A stretch of DNA of 64,000 nucleotides, from positions 134,630 to 198,629 of the forward strand of contig PBEC01000018.1 of the NCBI GenBank assembly GCA_002717515.1, in the 5' to 3' direction. A program made the position numbers and the translations under genes. The stretch comes from Flavobacteriales bacterium (GTDB lineage: Bacteria > Bacteroidota > Bacteroidia > Flavobacteriales_C > GCA-002722245). Under the pieces are notes generated by a model that saw only the letters and a list, made by a program, of their open reading frames with translations, made no database searches and was not told where the DNA came from. Position 1 is the stretch's first letter; every line of letters begins with the position of its first letter. This document shows positions 10,659-20,535 of this stretch, piece by piece.

Positions 10659-11414
10659 TTAAATGCTTTCTAAAAGTTCAAAAAGAAGGCTTTTTTTTCG
10701 TTTTGATACGGGAACAGTTGTTCCATCAGTTAATTTAATATATCCACCATCATTTTTCTCGTACACATCAAAGAATTCCAGGTTAATTAAATGAGATTGA
10801 TGGGATCTGAAAAAATATCTTTCTTCCAGAATATCGCTATACTCTTTAAGTGACTTTGAAACCAAAAGTTTTTTACCATCATTTAGATAAACACTTGTAT
10901 AATTACTTTCGCTTTCCAAACGAATGATTGAAGATACATCAACCGCTTTTATTTGTTCTGAAGTTTTGAATAAAATTTTTTTGGGTCTATCGCTTGGGTT
11001 CTTCATCATTTGAATTAGAGACTGAATTTCTTTTTGGGGCTCTTCAAATTCAATTTTTTTACAGGTGCGTTTTAAAGCTTCTTCCAATTCCTCAGGATCG
11101 ACTGGTTTCAAAAGGTAGTCAATAGCGCTGTATTTGAAAGCTTTGATAGCATATTCATTAAATGCGGTTACAAAAATAAGTTTGAATGACGCTTCAGGAA
11201 ATTGTTCAATAAGATCAAACCCAGTTTCTGATTTTCCCAACTGAATGTCGCAAAAAACCAAATCAGGTTTTTTTTCTAGAATCATTTTTCTTGCATCGAT
11301 AACATTATGCGCCATACCCAAAACGTTTACTTTATCGTTCTGGTCCAATAGTGTTTCTAGCGATTTTGCAACAGGAATTTCATCTTCAACAATTACAGCA
11401 GATATTGTAAGCAT
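10659..11414 (-). CDS. LytTR-family response regulator
   Basis: Receiver domain (VVEDEIPVAKSLETLL, PDLVFCDIQLG, FVTAFNEYAIKAFKYSAIDYLLKPV) plus LytTR DNA-binding domain (SNYTSVYLNDGKKLLVSKSLKE). Confidence 0.95.
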   Translation of the reverse strand: MLTISAVIVEDEIPVAKSLETLLDQNDKVNVLGMAHNVIDARKMILEKKPDLVFCDIQLGKSETGFDLIEQFPEASFKLIFVTAFNEYAIKAFKYSAIDYLLKPVDPEELEEALKRTCKKIEFEEPQKEIQSLIQMMKNPSDRPKKILFKTSEQIKAVDVSSIIRLESESNYTSVYLNDGKKLLVSKSLKEYSDILEERYFFRSHQSHLINLEFFDVYEKNDGGYIKLTDGTTVPVSKRKKSLLFELLESI

Positions 11415-11534
11415 TTCATGATTGTTTTAGGTTGCAAATGTAGTTTTTTAAAATTGATTTTCGATTACATCTCTTTTTTAAAAAATCACATTTGATTATT
11501 TTTTATTTCAACTGTTTGCAGCTGATTTTTTTGG

Positions 11535-12284
11535 TTAAAAATCAGTTTTGAATAAATTTCTTGCTCCGTTAATTCCGCATTTTTGATATTTGTTGTAAGC
11601 TTGAGCGGCAGCCTCACGGGCTTGATATCCAGTTTGATTATTCATCCAGCTTTTAATGATTGCATGTAGGGTGTAGGCCTCAGGAGCCATGTAATTTGTC
11701 GTCCAAACATAGGGTTTTGACTTCGAAATTTTAACCCCTACATTGTAATATTGGCTAGACATACAAGCTAAAATGGATGTTTTCCTTTTAAGACTATCGG
11801 TTCTAATGGGATAAAAGTCCATTTTAAAATCCATTAGCCCATTATGTCCAATATAATTGATAAGAGTGGCTTGATTGGTATTAATGTACAAAGAGTCATT
11901 TATTTTTACTTGATTGTTTATTTTCCCTGCAACGGCTTTAAAAAAATCTACATTACATTTTTTTATTTCTCTTCCACGGTAAGCATCAGCAATATGGTAA
12001 ACGTCATGTTTTTGATTATAAAAAATGAGTCTTTCGAGTATTATTGTATCAATTTTTTGAGATTTAATTAATTTCCATTCAGAGCTTTTTTTAAAAAAGG
12101 TTTTTAAACCGTATCCACATCCCCAGTACAAATTTGTATTTGGATTATCCCCATTTCCAATTGACTTTGGGACAGGAACAATCCCCTGGAATTCATTGTC
12201 GCATAGGGCGACCAAAGTATATGTTATTTTTTGTCCTTCAGATTTAAAGGCAATTAAGAACAGAAGCAAAAAAATGAATCTCAT
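11535..12284 (-). CDS. Secreted hypothetical protein, possible clan-CD (caspase-like) fold
   Basis: 249 aa; signal peptide MRFIFLLLFLIAFKSEGQ; LINYIGHNGLMDF followed 27 residues after the His by ILACMSSQYY. Confidence 0.7.
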   Translation of the reverse strand: MRFIFLLLFLIAFKSEGQKITYTLVALCDNEFQGIVPVPKSIGNGDNPNTNLYWGCGYGLKTFFKKSSEWKLIKSQKIDTIILERLIFYNQKHDVYHIADAYRGREIKKCNVDFFKAVAGKINNQVKINDSLYINTNQATLINYIGHNGLMDFKMDFYPIRTDSLKRKTSILACMSSQYYNVGVKISKSKPYVWTTNYMAPEAYTLHAIIKSWMNNQTGYQAREAAAQAYNKYQKCGINGARNLFKTDF

Positions 12285-12413
12285 AATGTTTGTGTTTTAT
12301 TCAATTTTTATCAAAAATGAATAATTAATCAAACTTATTAAATGAGCATTTATTGTAGATTGGGATTCATTTCGTGAAACATAATTTTCACTTAGTATAT
12401 TTGATGTATTACC

Positions 12414-13136
12414 TCAAAACAATTTTTCATTTTTTTCAATTTTTAAGTTGGCGAGTTTGTATTCTATATATTTAATTGTTTTTCCTTTTTCTAACCACAT
12501 GTTCTCGTAGAATGTTTTAAGCGATAATTCTTTTGCCAGTTGAGAATTTGGATTTTGAGGTATATATTTTTTATAAATATCATCGCAATCAAATAGAATT
12601 TCAAGATTTTTTTCAATGATGATTTCTTTCGTGAATTCATAAAAGAAATCACTGTCGGATTTGAGTCTCATCTTTCCATCCGGTTTTAAAAATTCTTGGT
12701 ATCGGGATAAAAACAACTTGTTTGTTAAACGTTTTCTGCGTCTGTTTTTATTGATTTGAGGATCAGGAAAAGTAATCCATATTTCATCTACTTCGTCTTT
12801 AGCAAAACAATTGGCGATGAAGTCAATTCTGGTTCTCAAGAAACCAACATTATTTAATTTTTTTTTAATCGCTTTTGTAGCGCCTTTCCATATTCGGTTC
12901 CCCTTGATGTCAACTCCAATAAAATTTCTGTTGGGATACATTTCTGCCATTCCAACTGTGTATTCTCCACCACCACAGGCTAACTCTACAGTAATTGGAT
13001 TGTTATTTTTAAAAAAAGTTTTGTTCCATTGTCCTTTTAGGTCAATACCTGTTTTCATTACCTCCTCCATGGTGGGCTCTACGCAATTTTCATACTCTTT
13101 AATCATTGCGAATTTTTCGAGTTTTCCTTTGCTCAT
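12414..13136 (-). CDS. trmB: tRNA (guanine-N7-)-methyltransferase
   Basis: VELACGGGEYTVGMAEMYPNRNFIGVDIKGNRIWKGA, WITFPDPQINKNRRRKRLTNKLFLSRY. Track start 13178 overlaps the upstream gene; MSKGKLEKF at 13136 preferred. Confidence 0.94.
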   Translation of the reverse strand: MSKGKLEKFAMIKEYENCVEPTMEEVMKTGIDLKGQWNKTFFKNNNPITVELACGGGEYTVGMAEMYPNRNFIGVDIKGNRIWKGATKAIKKKLNNVGFLRTRIDFIANCFAKDEVDEIWITFPDPQINKNRRRKRLTNKLFLSRYQEFLKPDGKMRLKSDSDFFYEFTKEIIIEKNLEILFDCDDIYKKYIPQNPNSQLAKELSLKTFYENMWLEKGKTIKYIEYKLANLKIEKNEKLF

Positions 13137-13137
13137 T

Positions 13138-13827
13138 TTAATAATTTCTGTTTGTTGGTCGAACAATAATTTGTTCAAAGTTAGCTCCTAAGGAGGATTT
13201 AATTATCATTTCAGTAGCATCTACTATATCTTTAGTTTGAACAAAGTCGTTTTTTGGAGCTTCAATTCCATCCCATGAAGATGTGTTAATCGATCCGGGA
13301 ATTATTTCAGTTACTTTAACTCCGAAATCTTTAAGATCATCGGTAAGGACTTTGGTGTAACCTTGTAGAGCAAATTTTGAAATTGTATATGCAGAGACGT
13401 CTTTTCTGGGTTCTTCAGTTACAATTGAACCGACGTTAATTATTGTTCCATATTTTTGAGATTTAAATACGTTTAGAAGGGATTGAGTAATTGAAAAAGC
13501 TGCTTTAAAATTAATCGACAACATTTTATTTACTTGTTCAAGATTGGTTTCTTCAAGGCTTCCCATTTCAAAAGCTCCAACATTATTAATGAGCACATCT
13601 ACTTGATTAAAATCAGCTTGTAATTCGCGAATAAGTGCCTGGACTGCTTCTGAATTAGTAAAATCACAAGTATAGGTTATTACACTACAGTGTTTTAAAT
13701 CCTCTGCGATATTTTTTAACCGATCTTGATTTGAAGCGATAATACCAATAGTACCGCCATATTTACTTGCAAATTTTGCAAATTCTTTACCTAAGCCTTT
13801 ACTAGCGCCTGTTATTATAAAATTCAT
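13138..13827 (-). CDS. SDR family oxidoreductase
   Basis: TGASKGLGKEFA, NNVGAFEMGSLEE, YTISKFALQGYTKVL (YxxxK). Confidence 0.92.
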   Translation of the reverse strand: MNFIITGASKGLGKEFAKFASKYGGTIGIIASNQDRLKNIAEDLKHCSVITYTCDFTNSEAVQALIRELQADFNQVDVLINNVGAFEMGSLEETNLEQVNKMLSINFKAAFSITQSLLNVFKSQKYGTIINVGSIVTEEPRKDVSAYTISKFALQGYTKVLTDDLKDFGVKVTEIIPGSINTSSWDGIEAPKNDFVQTKDIVDATEMIIKSSLGANFEQIIVRPTNRNY

Positions 13828-13903
13828 TGGATTATTTTTACTTAAAACAAATAGATTATTGGAATACTGTCTGATGTAAAATTATACTTATAAATTTGAA
13901 CTA

Positions 13904-14899
13904 TTGTTAAAGAAAAAGAAAATATTGTTTGCTGTTCTCAATTGGGGTTTGGGTCACGCAACTAGAAGCTGGGAGCTTATTCATAAATTGACGGAAGAAG
14001 GGAATGAGGTTGTTTTGGCAAGTGATGGGGTCGCTAAAAACTTTTTAGAAAAGGAATTTCCAAACTTAAAAGTCCATAATATCCCTTCCTACAATATTCG
14101 ATACGGTATAAGAAATACGGTGTTTACCATGCTTAAAAATGGGGTTAAAACTCAAATCGCTGTAAAAAAAGAAAAAAAATGGTTAAAAGAGTTTCTTAAA
14201 CAAAATAAGGTCGATCAAATTATAAGTGATAATCGATATGGATTTTATAATTCATCAATTAATTCAGTTATCATTACACATCAACTAAATATTAAAGCGC
14301 CTTTTGGATCAAGGTTGATTAATGCTCAAAATCATAAATGGTTAAATAGATTTCATGAAATATGGGTGCCAGATATGAATGGAGAATTATCAGGAGATCT
14401 TTCCAATCCCATACCTGAAAAATTATTATCAAAAGTTAAACAAATTGGGTTGCTTTCAAGATTTAAGAAAAATAAAAGCACAATCTGTCATGATTTTTTA
14501 TTGGCAGTTGTATCTGGACCAGAGCCTCAAAAATCAATTTTAGCAGAAAAACTAATAAAAATACTTTCTAAAACTAAGAGTGTCTCTATTTTATATTTAG
14601 GTTCTCCAGAAATTAATAAACAAGAAAAAATAGGAAATCTTATTATAAAGTCTCACGCATCAACAGTTGAATTTGGAAAGGACTTAGCACGTGCAAAAGT
14701 AGTCATTGGCAGATCTGGATATTCTTCAATCATGGATTATAAAACTTTAGATAAAAAAATGATTTTGATTCCGACACCAGGGCAAAGTGAACAAGAGTAT
14801 TTAGGAAAATACCTTGAGTCTCATTCAGAGGTGAAATTAATTACACAAAAGGAGTTGAGCATTACTTCATTAAAATCAGCACTTTGTGATAAAATCTAG
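13904..14899 (+). CDS. Glycosyltransferase family protein (GT-B, MurG-like)
   Basis: KKKILFAVLNWGLGHATRSWELIHKL; C-terminal VIGRSGYSSIMDYKTLDKKMILIPTPGQSEQEYLGKYL; TTG start. Confidence 0.85.
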   Translation: MLKKKKILFAVLNWGLGHATRSWELIHKLTEEGNEVVLASDGVAKNFLEKEFPNLKVHNIPSYNIRYGIRNTVFTMLKNGVKTQIAVKKEKKWLKEFLKQNKVDQIISDNRYGFYNSSINSVIITHQLNIKAPFGSRLINAQNHKWLNRFHEIWVPDMNGELSGDLSNPIPEKLLSKVKQIGLLSRFKKNKSTICHDFLLAVVSGPEPQKSILAEKLIKILSKTKSVSILYLGSPEINKQEKIGNLIIKSHASTVEFGKDLARAKVVIGRSGYSSIMDYKTLDKKMILIPTPGQSEQEYLGKYLESHSEVKLITQKELSITSLKSALCDKI

Positions 14900-15668
14900 G
14901 GCTCTGTTTGGAGAATTTTTAGGGACACTTATCTTAAGTGTAATTGGTTGTAGTTCTGTGGCTTTTTCGGTTCTTTTTAATGTCTTTGATTCAATCGTTC
15001 CAGTTGCATTAATTTGGGGAATCGGAGTTGCATTGGCAATTTATGCAACAAAAAGTTATTCTAAAGCGCATTTAAATCCAGCTGTTTCTTTAGGCTTTTT
15101 TATCCAGAAGCAAATTAATTACAAGGAGTTATTTAGCTATTGGCTTTTTCAGTTGTTAGGCGGCTTTGTTGCGGGTCTCGTAGTATACCTTTGTTTCATA
15201 TCCAAAATAAAAAGTTTTGAAGATCTGAACAATATCATTCCACACACTGATTCTGGCAGTTATACTGCTGCAATATTTGGAGAGTTTTTCCCAAATCCTG
15301 GTTACAAATTAAAATTATCTTATGTTTCTCAGGTTTCGGCTTGTGCATATGAATGTATAGGTACGTTTTTTTTAATGTGGAGTATCCTGTGTAGTACAAG
15401 AAGTGAAAAAATTTCGAGATATTCTCCGTTAATTATCGGTTTAACAGTTTCAGTATTGATAGTTTGGATTGCTCCTTATACACAATGCGGAATTAATCCT
15501 GCTCGTGATTTTGGACCCAGATTAGTAGCGTGTTTTTTTCATTGGGGTTCAGGAGCATTTCCCGATGGAGATTTTAGTTTTTTTAACGTTTATATTATTT
15601 CTCCAATGATGGGGGCGTTTTTGTCTTCATTTCTATATGAAAAAATGTACAAAATAGTAAAGGGCTAA
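14886..15668 (+). CDS. MIP family channel (aquaporin / glycerol facilitator-like)
   Basis: Two NPA boxes: SKAHLNPAVSLGFF and CGINPARDFGPRL; GTG start; multiple TM segments. Confidence 0.92.
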   Translation: MIKSRALFGEFLGTLILSVIGCSSVAFSVLFNVFDSIVPVALIWGIGVALAIYATKSYSKAHLNPAVSLGFFIQKQINYKELFSYWLFQLLGGFVAGLVVYLCFISKIKSFEDLNNIIPHTDSGSYTAAIFGEFFPNPGYKLKLSYVSQVSACAYECIGTFFLMWSILCSTRSEKISRYSPLIIGLTVSVLIVWIAPYTQCGINPARDFGPRLVACFFHWGSGAFPDGDFSFFNVYIISPMMGAFLSSFLYEKMYKIVKG

Positions 15669-15712
15669 ATCATTAGTAACTCTTCAATCTCAACTCCGTA
15701 ACAAGGATAATT

Positions 15713-16207
15713 TTGAGATTTTTACAAAACATAAGGAATTCCATTTTATTCATTTTAATCCTTGGCCTCTCAGTTGGATTAGTTGGTTTGATTGGTTGGT
15801 CGGATATTGCTCATCATATCGAGCTTATTACATTTACACCTTTTGCAAGTAAGAAAATCTTATTTGTGCTTTTCATAACAGGTTTAGTTGGGAATTATGT
15901 TTCTATTTATAAAATTTGGAAGACACCCGAATCAAAGTCCAACGGAGTTTTCGCAATAGGATATAGTTTTTTATTAATAACAACATCTGTATTACTTGTT
16001 TTGTGGTTGTTGGACATGAGAGAATTATTGGACAACAGTTTCAATAAAAAGAAATTTCCTAGTGATGTTGATCAAGTTATTTATAATGTCAGATTGTCTT
16101 TTTTGAACACTCTTTTTTGGTTTTTTTTACTACTTGGTTCAATAGGCTTGGTCTCTTTTTCAGGAGTTTTGACTATTCAAAAACACTTACTGAATCGTTT
16201 TTTCTAA
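15713..16207 (+). CDS. Hypothetical integral membrane protein
   Basis: 164 aa ORF with about 4 hydrophobic segments. Confidence 0.6.
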   Translation: MRFLQNIRNSILFILILGLSVGLVGLIGWSDIAHHIELITFTPFASKKILFVLFITGLVGNYVSIYKIWKTPESKSNGVFAIGYSFLLITTSVLLVLWLLDMRELLDNSFNKKKFPSDVDQVIYNVRLSFLNTLFWFFLLLGSIGLVSFSGVLTIQKHLLNRFF

Positions 16208-16313
16208 TTTAACTTCTTGTTTTAAACCGAAAAATCATGATTTCTTCTTTAAAACAGTTGATATGAGTGAAGGAAAAACCTTAGATTTGCGAATTGAACT
16301 GAAATAATCCAAG

Positions 16314-17804
16314 ATGGACAAGTTTACATTTTTAGGAAACGGGGATGTCAATGCTGTAGAATCTCTTTATGAGCAGTTTCTAGCTGACCCCAACAATGTT
16401 GATGAGACCTGGCAACAGTTTTTTGCTGGTTTTGATTTTGCTAAAGCTAATTTTGATCTTGATGGAGACCTTCCTGAGAACGTCCTGAAAGAATTTAAAG
16501 TTATAGAAATGATTGAGGCTTATCGAAAGTGTGGCCACTTGTTTACAAAAACAAATCCGGTACGGGTAAGAAGGAAGTATACTCCTACTCTTGATATTGA
16601 AAATTTTGGTTTAGAAAAGTCTGATTTGGAACTTCAGTTCCAGGCTGGAAGTAGAATAGGTATCGGAACAGCAAAATTAAAAGACATTCTTGCTCATCTT
16701 GATGCAATATATTGTGAAAGTATTGGTGTTGAATATACTTATATTCGAAAACCTGAAGAGGTAGAATGGTTGCAGAGTAAAATTGAAAACGGCCAAAATC
16801 GAACTCAATTTTCGGTCGAACAAAAACAACAAATTTTAAAAAAGCTAAATCAAGCTGTAGTTTTTGAGCAGTTTCTAGATAAAAAGTACGTTGGTCAAAA
16901 GCGTTTTTCTCTTCAAGGTGCTGAAGTTTTGATACCCGCACTGGATTCCGTTGTTGAAACAGGTGCTAAATTAGGAGTTGACGAATTTATATTTGGAATG
17001 GCTCATAGGGGTAGGCTGAATGTGCTTGCTAATATATTTTATAAAACCTACAAGGAAATCTTTTCAGAATTTGAACACAAAGATTTCGAGGATGAGGATT
17101 TAGGTTTTGACGGTGATGTAAAATACCATTTGGGATATACCTGTGATATAAAAACGGATTCTGGGAAGGATATTAAAATGACTTTGGCCCCAAATCCTTC
17201 GCATCTCGAAGCTGTTGATCCAGTAGTGGGAGGAATTGCAAGAGCAAAACTTGACAAGGAGTATGCAAATGATAATACTAAGGTATGTCCGGTGTTAATT
17301 CATGGTGATGCTGCAATAGCAGGGCAAGGTATAGTTTATGAGTACCTTCAGATGGCTCAACTTAAGGGTTATAAAACAGGAGGTACTATTCATATTGTTA
17401 TTAATAATCAAGTTGGTTTTACAACCAATTATAGAGATGCAAGATCTTCTACCTACTGTACGGATATTGGTAAAGTTACCCTTTCTCCTGTATTTCATGT
17501 AAATGGCGATGATGCTGAGGCTTTAGCTCATACGATTAACCTTGCAATGGAATACCGTCAGCGTTATGGTAAAGATGTCTTTATTGATTTATTATGCTAT
17601 CGTAAGCATGGTCACAATGAAGGAGATGAGCCAAGATATACCCAACCTTTGTTATATAAAGCCATAGCTAGACATCCTGATCCAAGGAAAATTTATGTCG
17701 ACAAACTTATGTCTGAAGGAATTTTGGAGCAACAGATGGCAAAAAAATGGAAAAAGAATTCCAGGAAGAGCTTCAGGCTAGAATTTTGGAATCTAAGGAA
17801 ATAA
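16314..17804 (+). CDS. sucA: 2-oxoglutarate dehydrogenase E1, N-terminal part (frame broken at A7 17741-17747)
   Basis: MDKFTFLGNGDVNAVESLYEQFLADPNNVDETWQQFFAGF, FGMAHRGRLNVLANI, PSHLEAVDPVVGG; E1 similarity ends at the A7 tract, the following 18 residues (WKKNSRKSFRLEFWNLRK) are out of frame. Confidence 0.93.
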   Translation: MDKFTFLGNGDVNAVESLYEQFLADPNNVDETWQQFFAGFDFAKANFDLDGDLPENVLKEFKVIEMIEAYRKCGHLFTKTNPVRVRRKYTPTLDIENFGLEKSDLELQFQAGSRIGIGTAKLKDILAHLDAIYCESIGVEYTYIRKPEEVEWLQSKIENGQNRTQFSVEQKQQILKKLNQAVVFEQFLDKKYVGQKRFSLQGAEVLIPALDSVVETGAKLGVDEFIFGMAHRGRLNVLANIFYKTYKEIFSEFEHKDFEDEDLGFDGDVKYHLGYTCDIKTDSGKDIKMTLAPNPSHLEAVDPVVGGIARAKLDKEYANDNTKVCPVLIHGDAAIAGQGIVYEYLQMAQLKGYKTGGTIHIVINNQVGFTTNYRDARSSTYCTDIGKVTLSPVFHVNGDDAEALAHTINLAMEYRQRYGKDVFIDLLCYRKHGHNEGDEPRYTQPLLYKAIARHPDPRKIYVDKLMSEGILEQQMAKKWKKNSRKSFRLEFWNLRK

Positions 17805-19063
17805 AAAAAGCAACGGTTACATCTTTCCTGGAGGACTACTGGAAGGGATTTCGCACTGCCACTGAACTTGATTTTGAAAAATCACCTATCACCGGAGTTA
17901 ATAAAAAAGAGCTTTTAAAGGTTGCAGAAACAATTTACAAGCAACCTGAAGACTTAAAATTCATAAAAAAAATTCAAAAAGAATTTGCAAAGCGGAAAGC
18001 GATGATTGAGGAGACCAATCAATTGGATTGGGGTATGGCAGAACTTTTAGCTTATGGTACTCTGATTAATGAAGGAAATACTGTTCGTTTTACAGGACAA
18101 GATGTTCAGAGAGGAACTTTTTCTCATCGTCATGCTGTTCTAAAAACAGAGGATAACGAAACAAAGTATATTCCTCTTAACAATATTCCTTCGAATAAAG
18201 GAGGGAAAATATGGATATACAATTCTCTTCTTTCAGAATATGGGGTTTTAGGTTATGAGTACGGATACTCATTAACAAATCCAAATTCGTTAACCATATG
18301 GGAAGCACAATTTGGTGATTTTAATAATGGTGCACAAATTATGATTGATCAGTTTATAGCTGCCGGAGAAGATAAATGGAAAACTCAGTCCGGTCTCGTT
18401 ATGTTGTTGCCTCATGGCTATGAAGGTATGGGAGCAGAACATTCAAGCGCTCGATTAGAAAGGTTTTTACAACTTTGTGCAGGCTTGAATCTTCAAATCG
18501 TTAATGCAACTACACCTGCTAATTTCTTTCACGTTTTGAGGAGACAAATGGTTCGGGATTTCCGTAAGCCTCTCATCGTATTCACACCTAAAAAACTGTT
18601 GAGATTTCCGGCTTGTGTATCCTCACTTGAAGAGTTCACCAAAGGATTTTTTCAGGAGGTTATTGATGACCCTCAAAACAAAGATTCCCAAAATATCGAT
18701 ACCATAATGTTTACTTCTGGGAAGATGTACTATGAGATTTTAGATCAACAAAAAAATTACACTGAACTGGATAATGTAGCTTTAGTTAGAATTGAACAAA
18801 TAAGTCCTCTTCCGGTTAAACAAATACAAAATCTTTTGAAAAAGTACTCTGGGGCGAAAAATTATTTTTGGGTACAGGAGGAACCCGAAAATATGGGGGC
18901 ATGGGGATATATTTTAAGAAAGTTCCCTGATGTTAAATTGAAATACATAGGTAGAAAAGAAAGTTCAGCACCTGCTGCAGGGTCTTTCAAAAGACATGAG
19001 ATACGAGTAAATAAAGTGTATGAACAAATTTTTTCTCATGCTAAACCTTTGGTAACTAAATAA
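17747..19063 (+). CDS. sucA: 2-oxoglutarate dehydrogenase E1, C-terminal part (-1 frame relative to upstream ORF)
   Basis: Continues E1: MEKEFQEELQARILESKEI..., LDWGMAELLAYGTLINEGNTVRFTGQDVQRGTFSHRHAVL, LLPHGYEGMGAEHSSARLERFLQL. Confidence 0.93.
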   Translation: MEKEFQEELQARILESKEIKKATVTSFLEDYWKGFRTATELDFEKSPITGVNKKELLKVAETIYKQPEDLKFIKKIQKEFAKRKAMIEETNQLDWGMAELLAYGTLINEGNTVRFTGQDVQRGTFSHRHAVLKTEDNETKYIPLNNIPSNKGGKIWIYNSLLSEYGVLGYEYGYSLTNPNSLTIWEAQFGDFNNGAQIMIDQFIAAGEDKWKTQSGLVMLLPHGYEGMGAEHSSARLERFLQLCAGLNLQIVNATTPANFFHVLRRQMVRDFRKPLIVFTPKKLLRFPACVSSLEEFTKGFFQEVIDDPQNKDSQNIDTIMFTSGKMYYEILDQQKNYTELDNVALVRIEQISPLPVKQIQNLLKKYSGAKNYFWVQEEPENMGAWGYILRKFPDVKLKYIGRKESSAPAAGSFKRHEIRVNKVYEQIFSHAKPLVTK

Positions 19064-19090
19064 TTGTAGAACAAAAGAAAATTAGATAAA

Positions 19091-20353
19091 ATGTCAATCG
19101 TTGAAATTAAAGTTCCAAGTCCAGGAGAATCCATTACAGAGGTAGAAATTGCAACCTGGTTAAAGTCAAATGGAGACTATGTAGAGCTTGATGAGGATAT
19201 ATGTGAGGTTGATTCCGATAAAGCAACTTTAGGTCTGCCTTCAGAGGCGGCTGGTACAATTGAAGTATTGGTAGAGGAAGGTGAAACTGTTCAAGTTGGA
19301 GATGTGGTAGCTAAAATTGATACCAGTGCTGTTGCTCCTGCTCCTAAAGAAGTTGAGGGAGAATCTGCTCCTGTTGAAAAGAAGGTTGAAGCTCCTGTTG
19401 TAAGTGATTCTTCTCCTAAAGCTCCTGTTATTGAACCGGCAAAAGTAAGTCACGCAACAGGGCATGCTGGTCCTGCTGCTGCAAAACTAGCCAGAGAGGC
19501 TGGTGTTGATTTGCAAAAGGTTAACGGTTCCGGAAAAGACGGTAGAGTATTAAAATCAGATGTTGTAGACTATATCGCTGCCGGATTTAATGCAGGTGAT
19601 ATCGCTCAAGGATGGGGTGGTACAAGAGAGGAGTCTTCACAGAAAATGAAAGCTTTACGAAGAAAAATTGCTGAGCGATTGGTGTCTGTTAAGCAAGAAA
19701 CGGCCATGTTAACTACTTTCAATGAAGTGGACATGAAGCCAATTATGGATATTCGTAAGCAATACAAAGAGAAGTTCAAAGAAACCCATGGAGTAGGAGT
19801 TGGGTTTATGTCATTTTTTACAAAAGCGGTTACCGAAGCACTTCGTCAGTTTCCTGATGTAAATGCAATGATTGATGATGATCATATTGTTAGTTTTGAC
19901 TACGCTGATATAGGTATTGCAGTATCTTCACCAAAGGGGCTAATGGTTCCAGTATTGCGTAATGCTGAACAAATGAGTTTGGCTGAAATTGAAGCTGAAA
20001 TAAGAAGGTTAGCGTTAAAAGCAAGAGATGGCAAATTAACCATTCCTGAAATGACTGGAGGAACATTTACAATTACCAATGGGGGTGTTTTTGGTTCTAT
20101 GCTATCTACACCAATAATCAACCCGCCACAGTCTGCAATTTTGGGAATGCACAACATCGTTGAGCGGCCTGTAGCCATTAATGGAAAAGTAGAGATCCGT
20201 CCTATTATGTATGTAGCGTTATCTTACGATCACAGAATTATTGATGGTAAGGATTCGGTAGGATTTTTAAAGACAGTAAAAGATTACTTAGAAAATCCAG
20301 TGAGTTTATTGTTTGGAGGAAAGTCTCCTGAACAAGTCTTATTAGGGTTGTAG
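19091..20353 (+). CDS. sucB: Dihydrolipoyllysine-residue succinyltransferase (2-oxoglutarate dehydrogenase E2)
   Basis: Lipoyl domain ([19 protein letters not shown]), peripheral subunit-binding domain, catalytic [15 protein letters not shown]. Confidence 0.96.
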   Translation: MSIVEIKVPSPGESITEVEIATWLKSNGDYVELDEDICEVDSDKATLGLPSEAAGTIEVLVEEGETVQVGDVVAKIDTSAVAPAPKEVEGESAPVEKKVEAPVVSDSSPKAPVIEPAKVSHATGHAGPAAAKLAREAGVDLQKVNGSGKDGRVLKSDVVDYIAAGFNAGDIAQGWGGTREESSQKMKALRRKIAERLVSVKQETAMLTTFNEVDMKPIMDIRKQYKEKFKETHGVGVGFMSFFTKAVTEALRQFPDVNAMIDDDHIVSFDYADIGIAVSSPKGLMVPVLRNAEQMSLAEIEAEIRRLALKARDGKLTIPEMTGGTFTITNGGVFGSMLSTPIINPPQSAILGMHNIVERPVAINGKVEIRPIMYVALSYDHRIIDGKDSVGFLKTVKDYLENPVSLLFGGKSPEQVLLGL

Positions 20354-20372
20354 TAGTATGAATTTTTAATAG

Positions 20373-20399
20373 AAGCCCAGCATTTGCTGGGCTTTTTTT
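20373..20399 (+). terminator. Rho-independent terminator after sucB
   Basis: Perfect 9-bp stem AAGCCCAGC-ATTT-GCTGGGCTT followed by a T run. Confidence 0.93.
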
Positions 20400-20414
20400 G
20401 TTTAAAAAGATTAG

Positions 20415-20422
20415 TATCTTTG
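20415..20422 (+). promoter_or_regulatory. Possible Bacteroidota -7 element (TATCTTTG)
   Basis: Matches TAnnTTTG; sits between the sucB terminator and the 20536 gene; similar context at 42597. Confidence 0.45.
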
Positions 20423-20535
20423 CCGCTTCATTTGGGTTAATATCAGAGGGGTAAAACTGAATGAAAAAAAACAGCAATTAGTGTATCTTTTTCATAAAAG
20501 ATGCATTATTGTTTTGATTGTAGAATAGTCTAATT

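Noticed and set aside
12811-13191. 126-aa plus-strand ORF opposite trmB
   Set aside because: Antisense of a clear trmB; low-complexity hydrophobic translation.
16585-17498. Minus ORFs within sucA
   Set aside because: Opposite strand of conserved E1 sequence.
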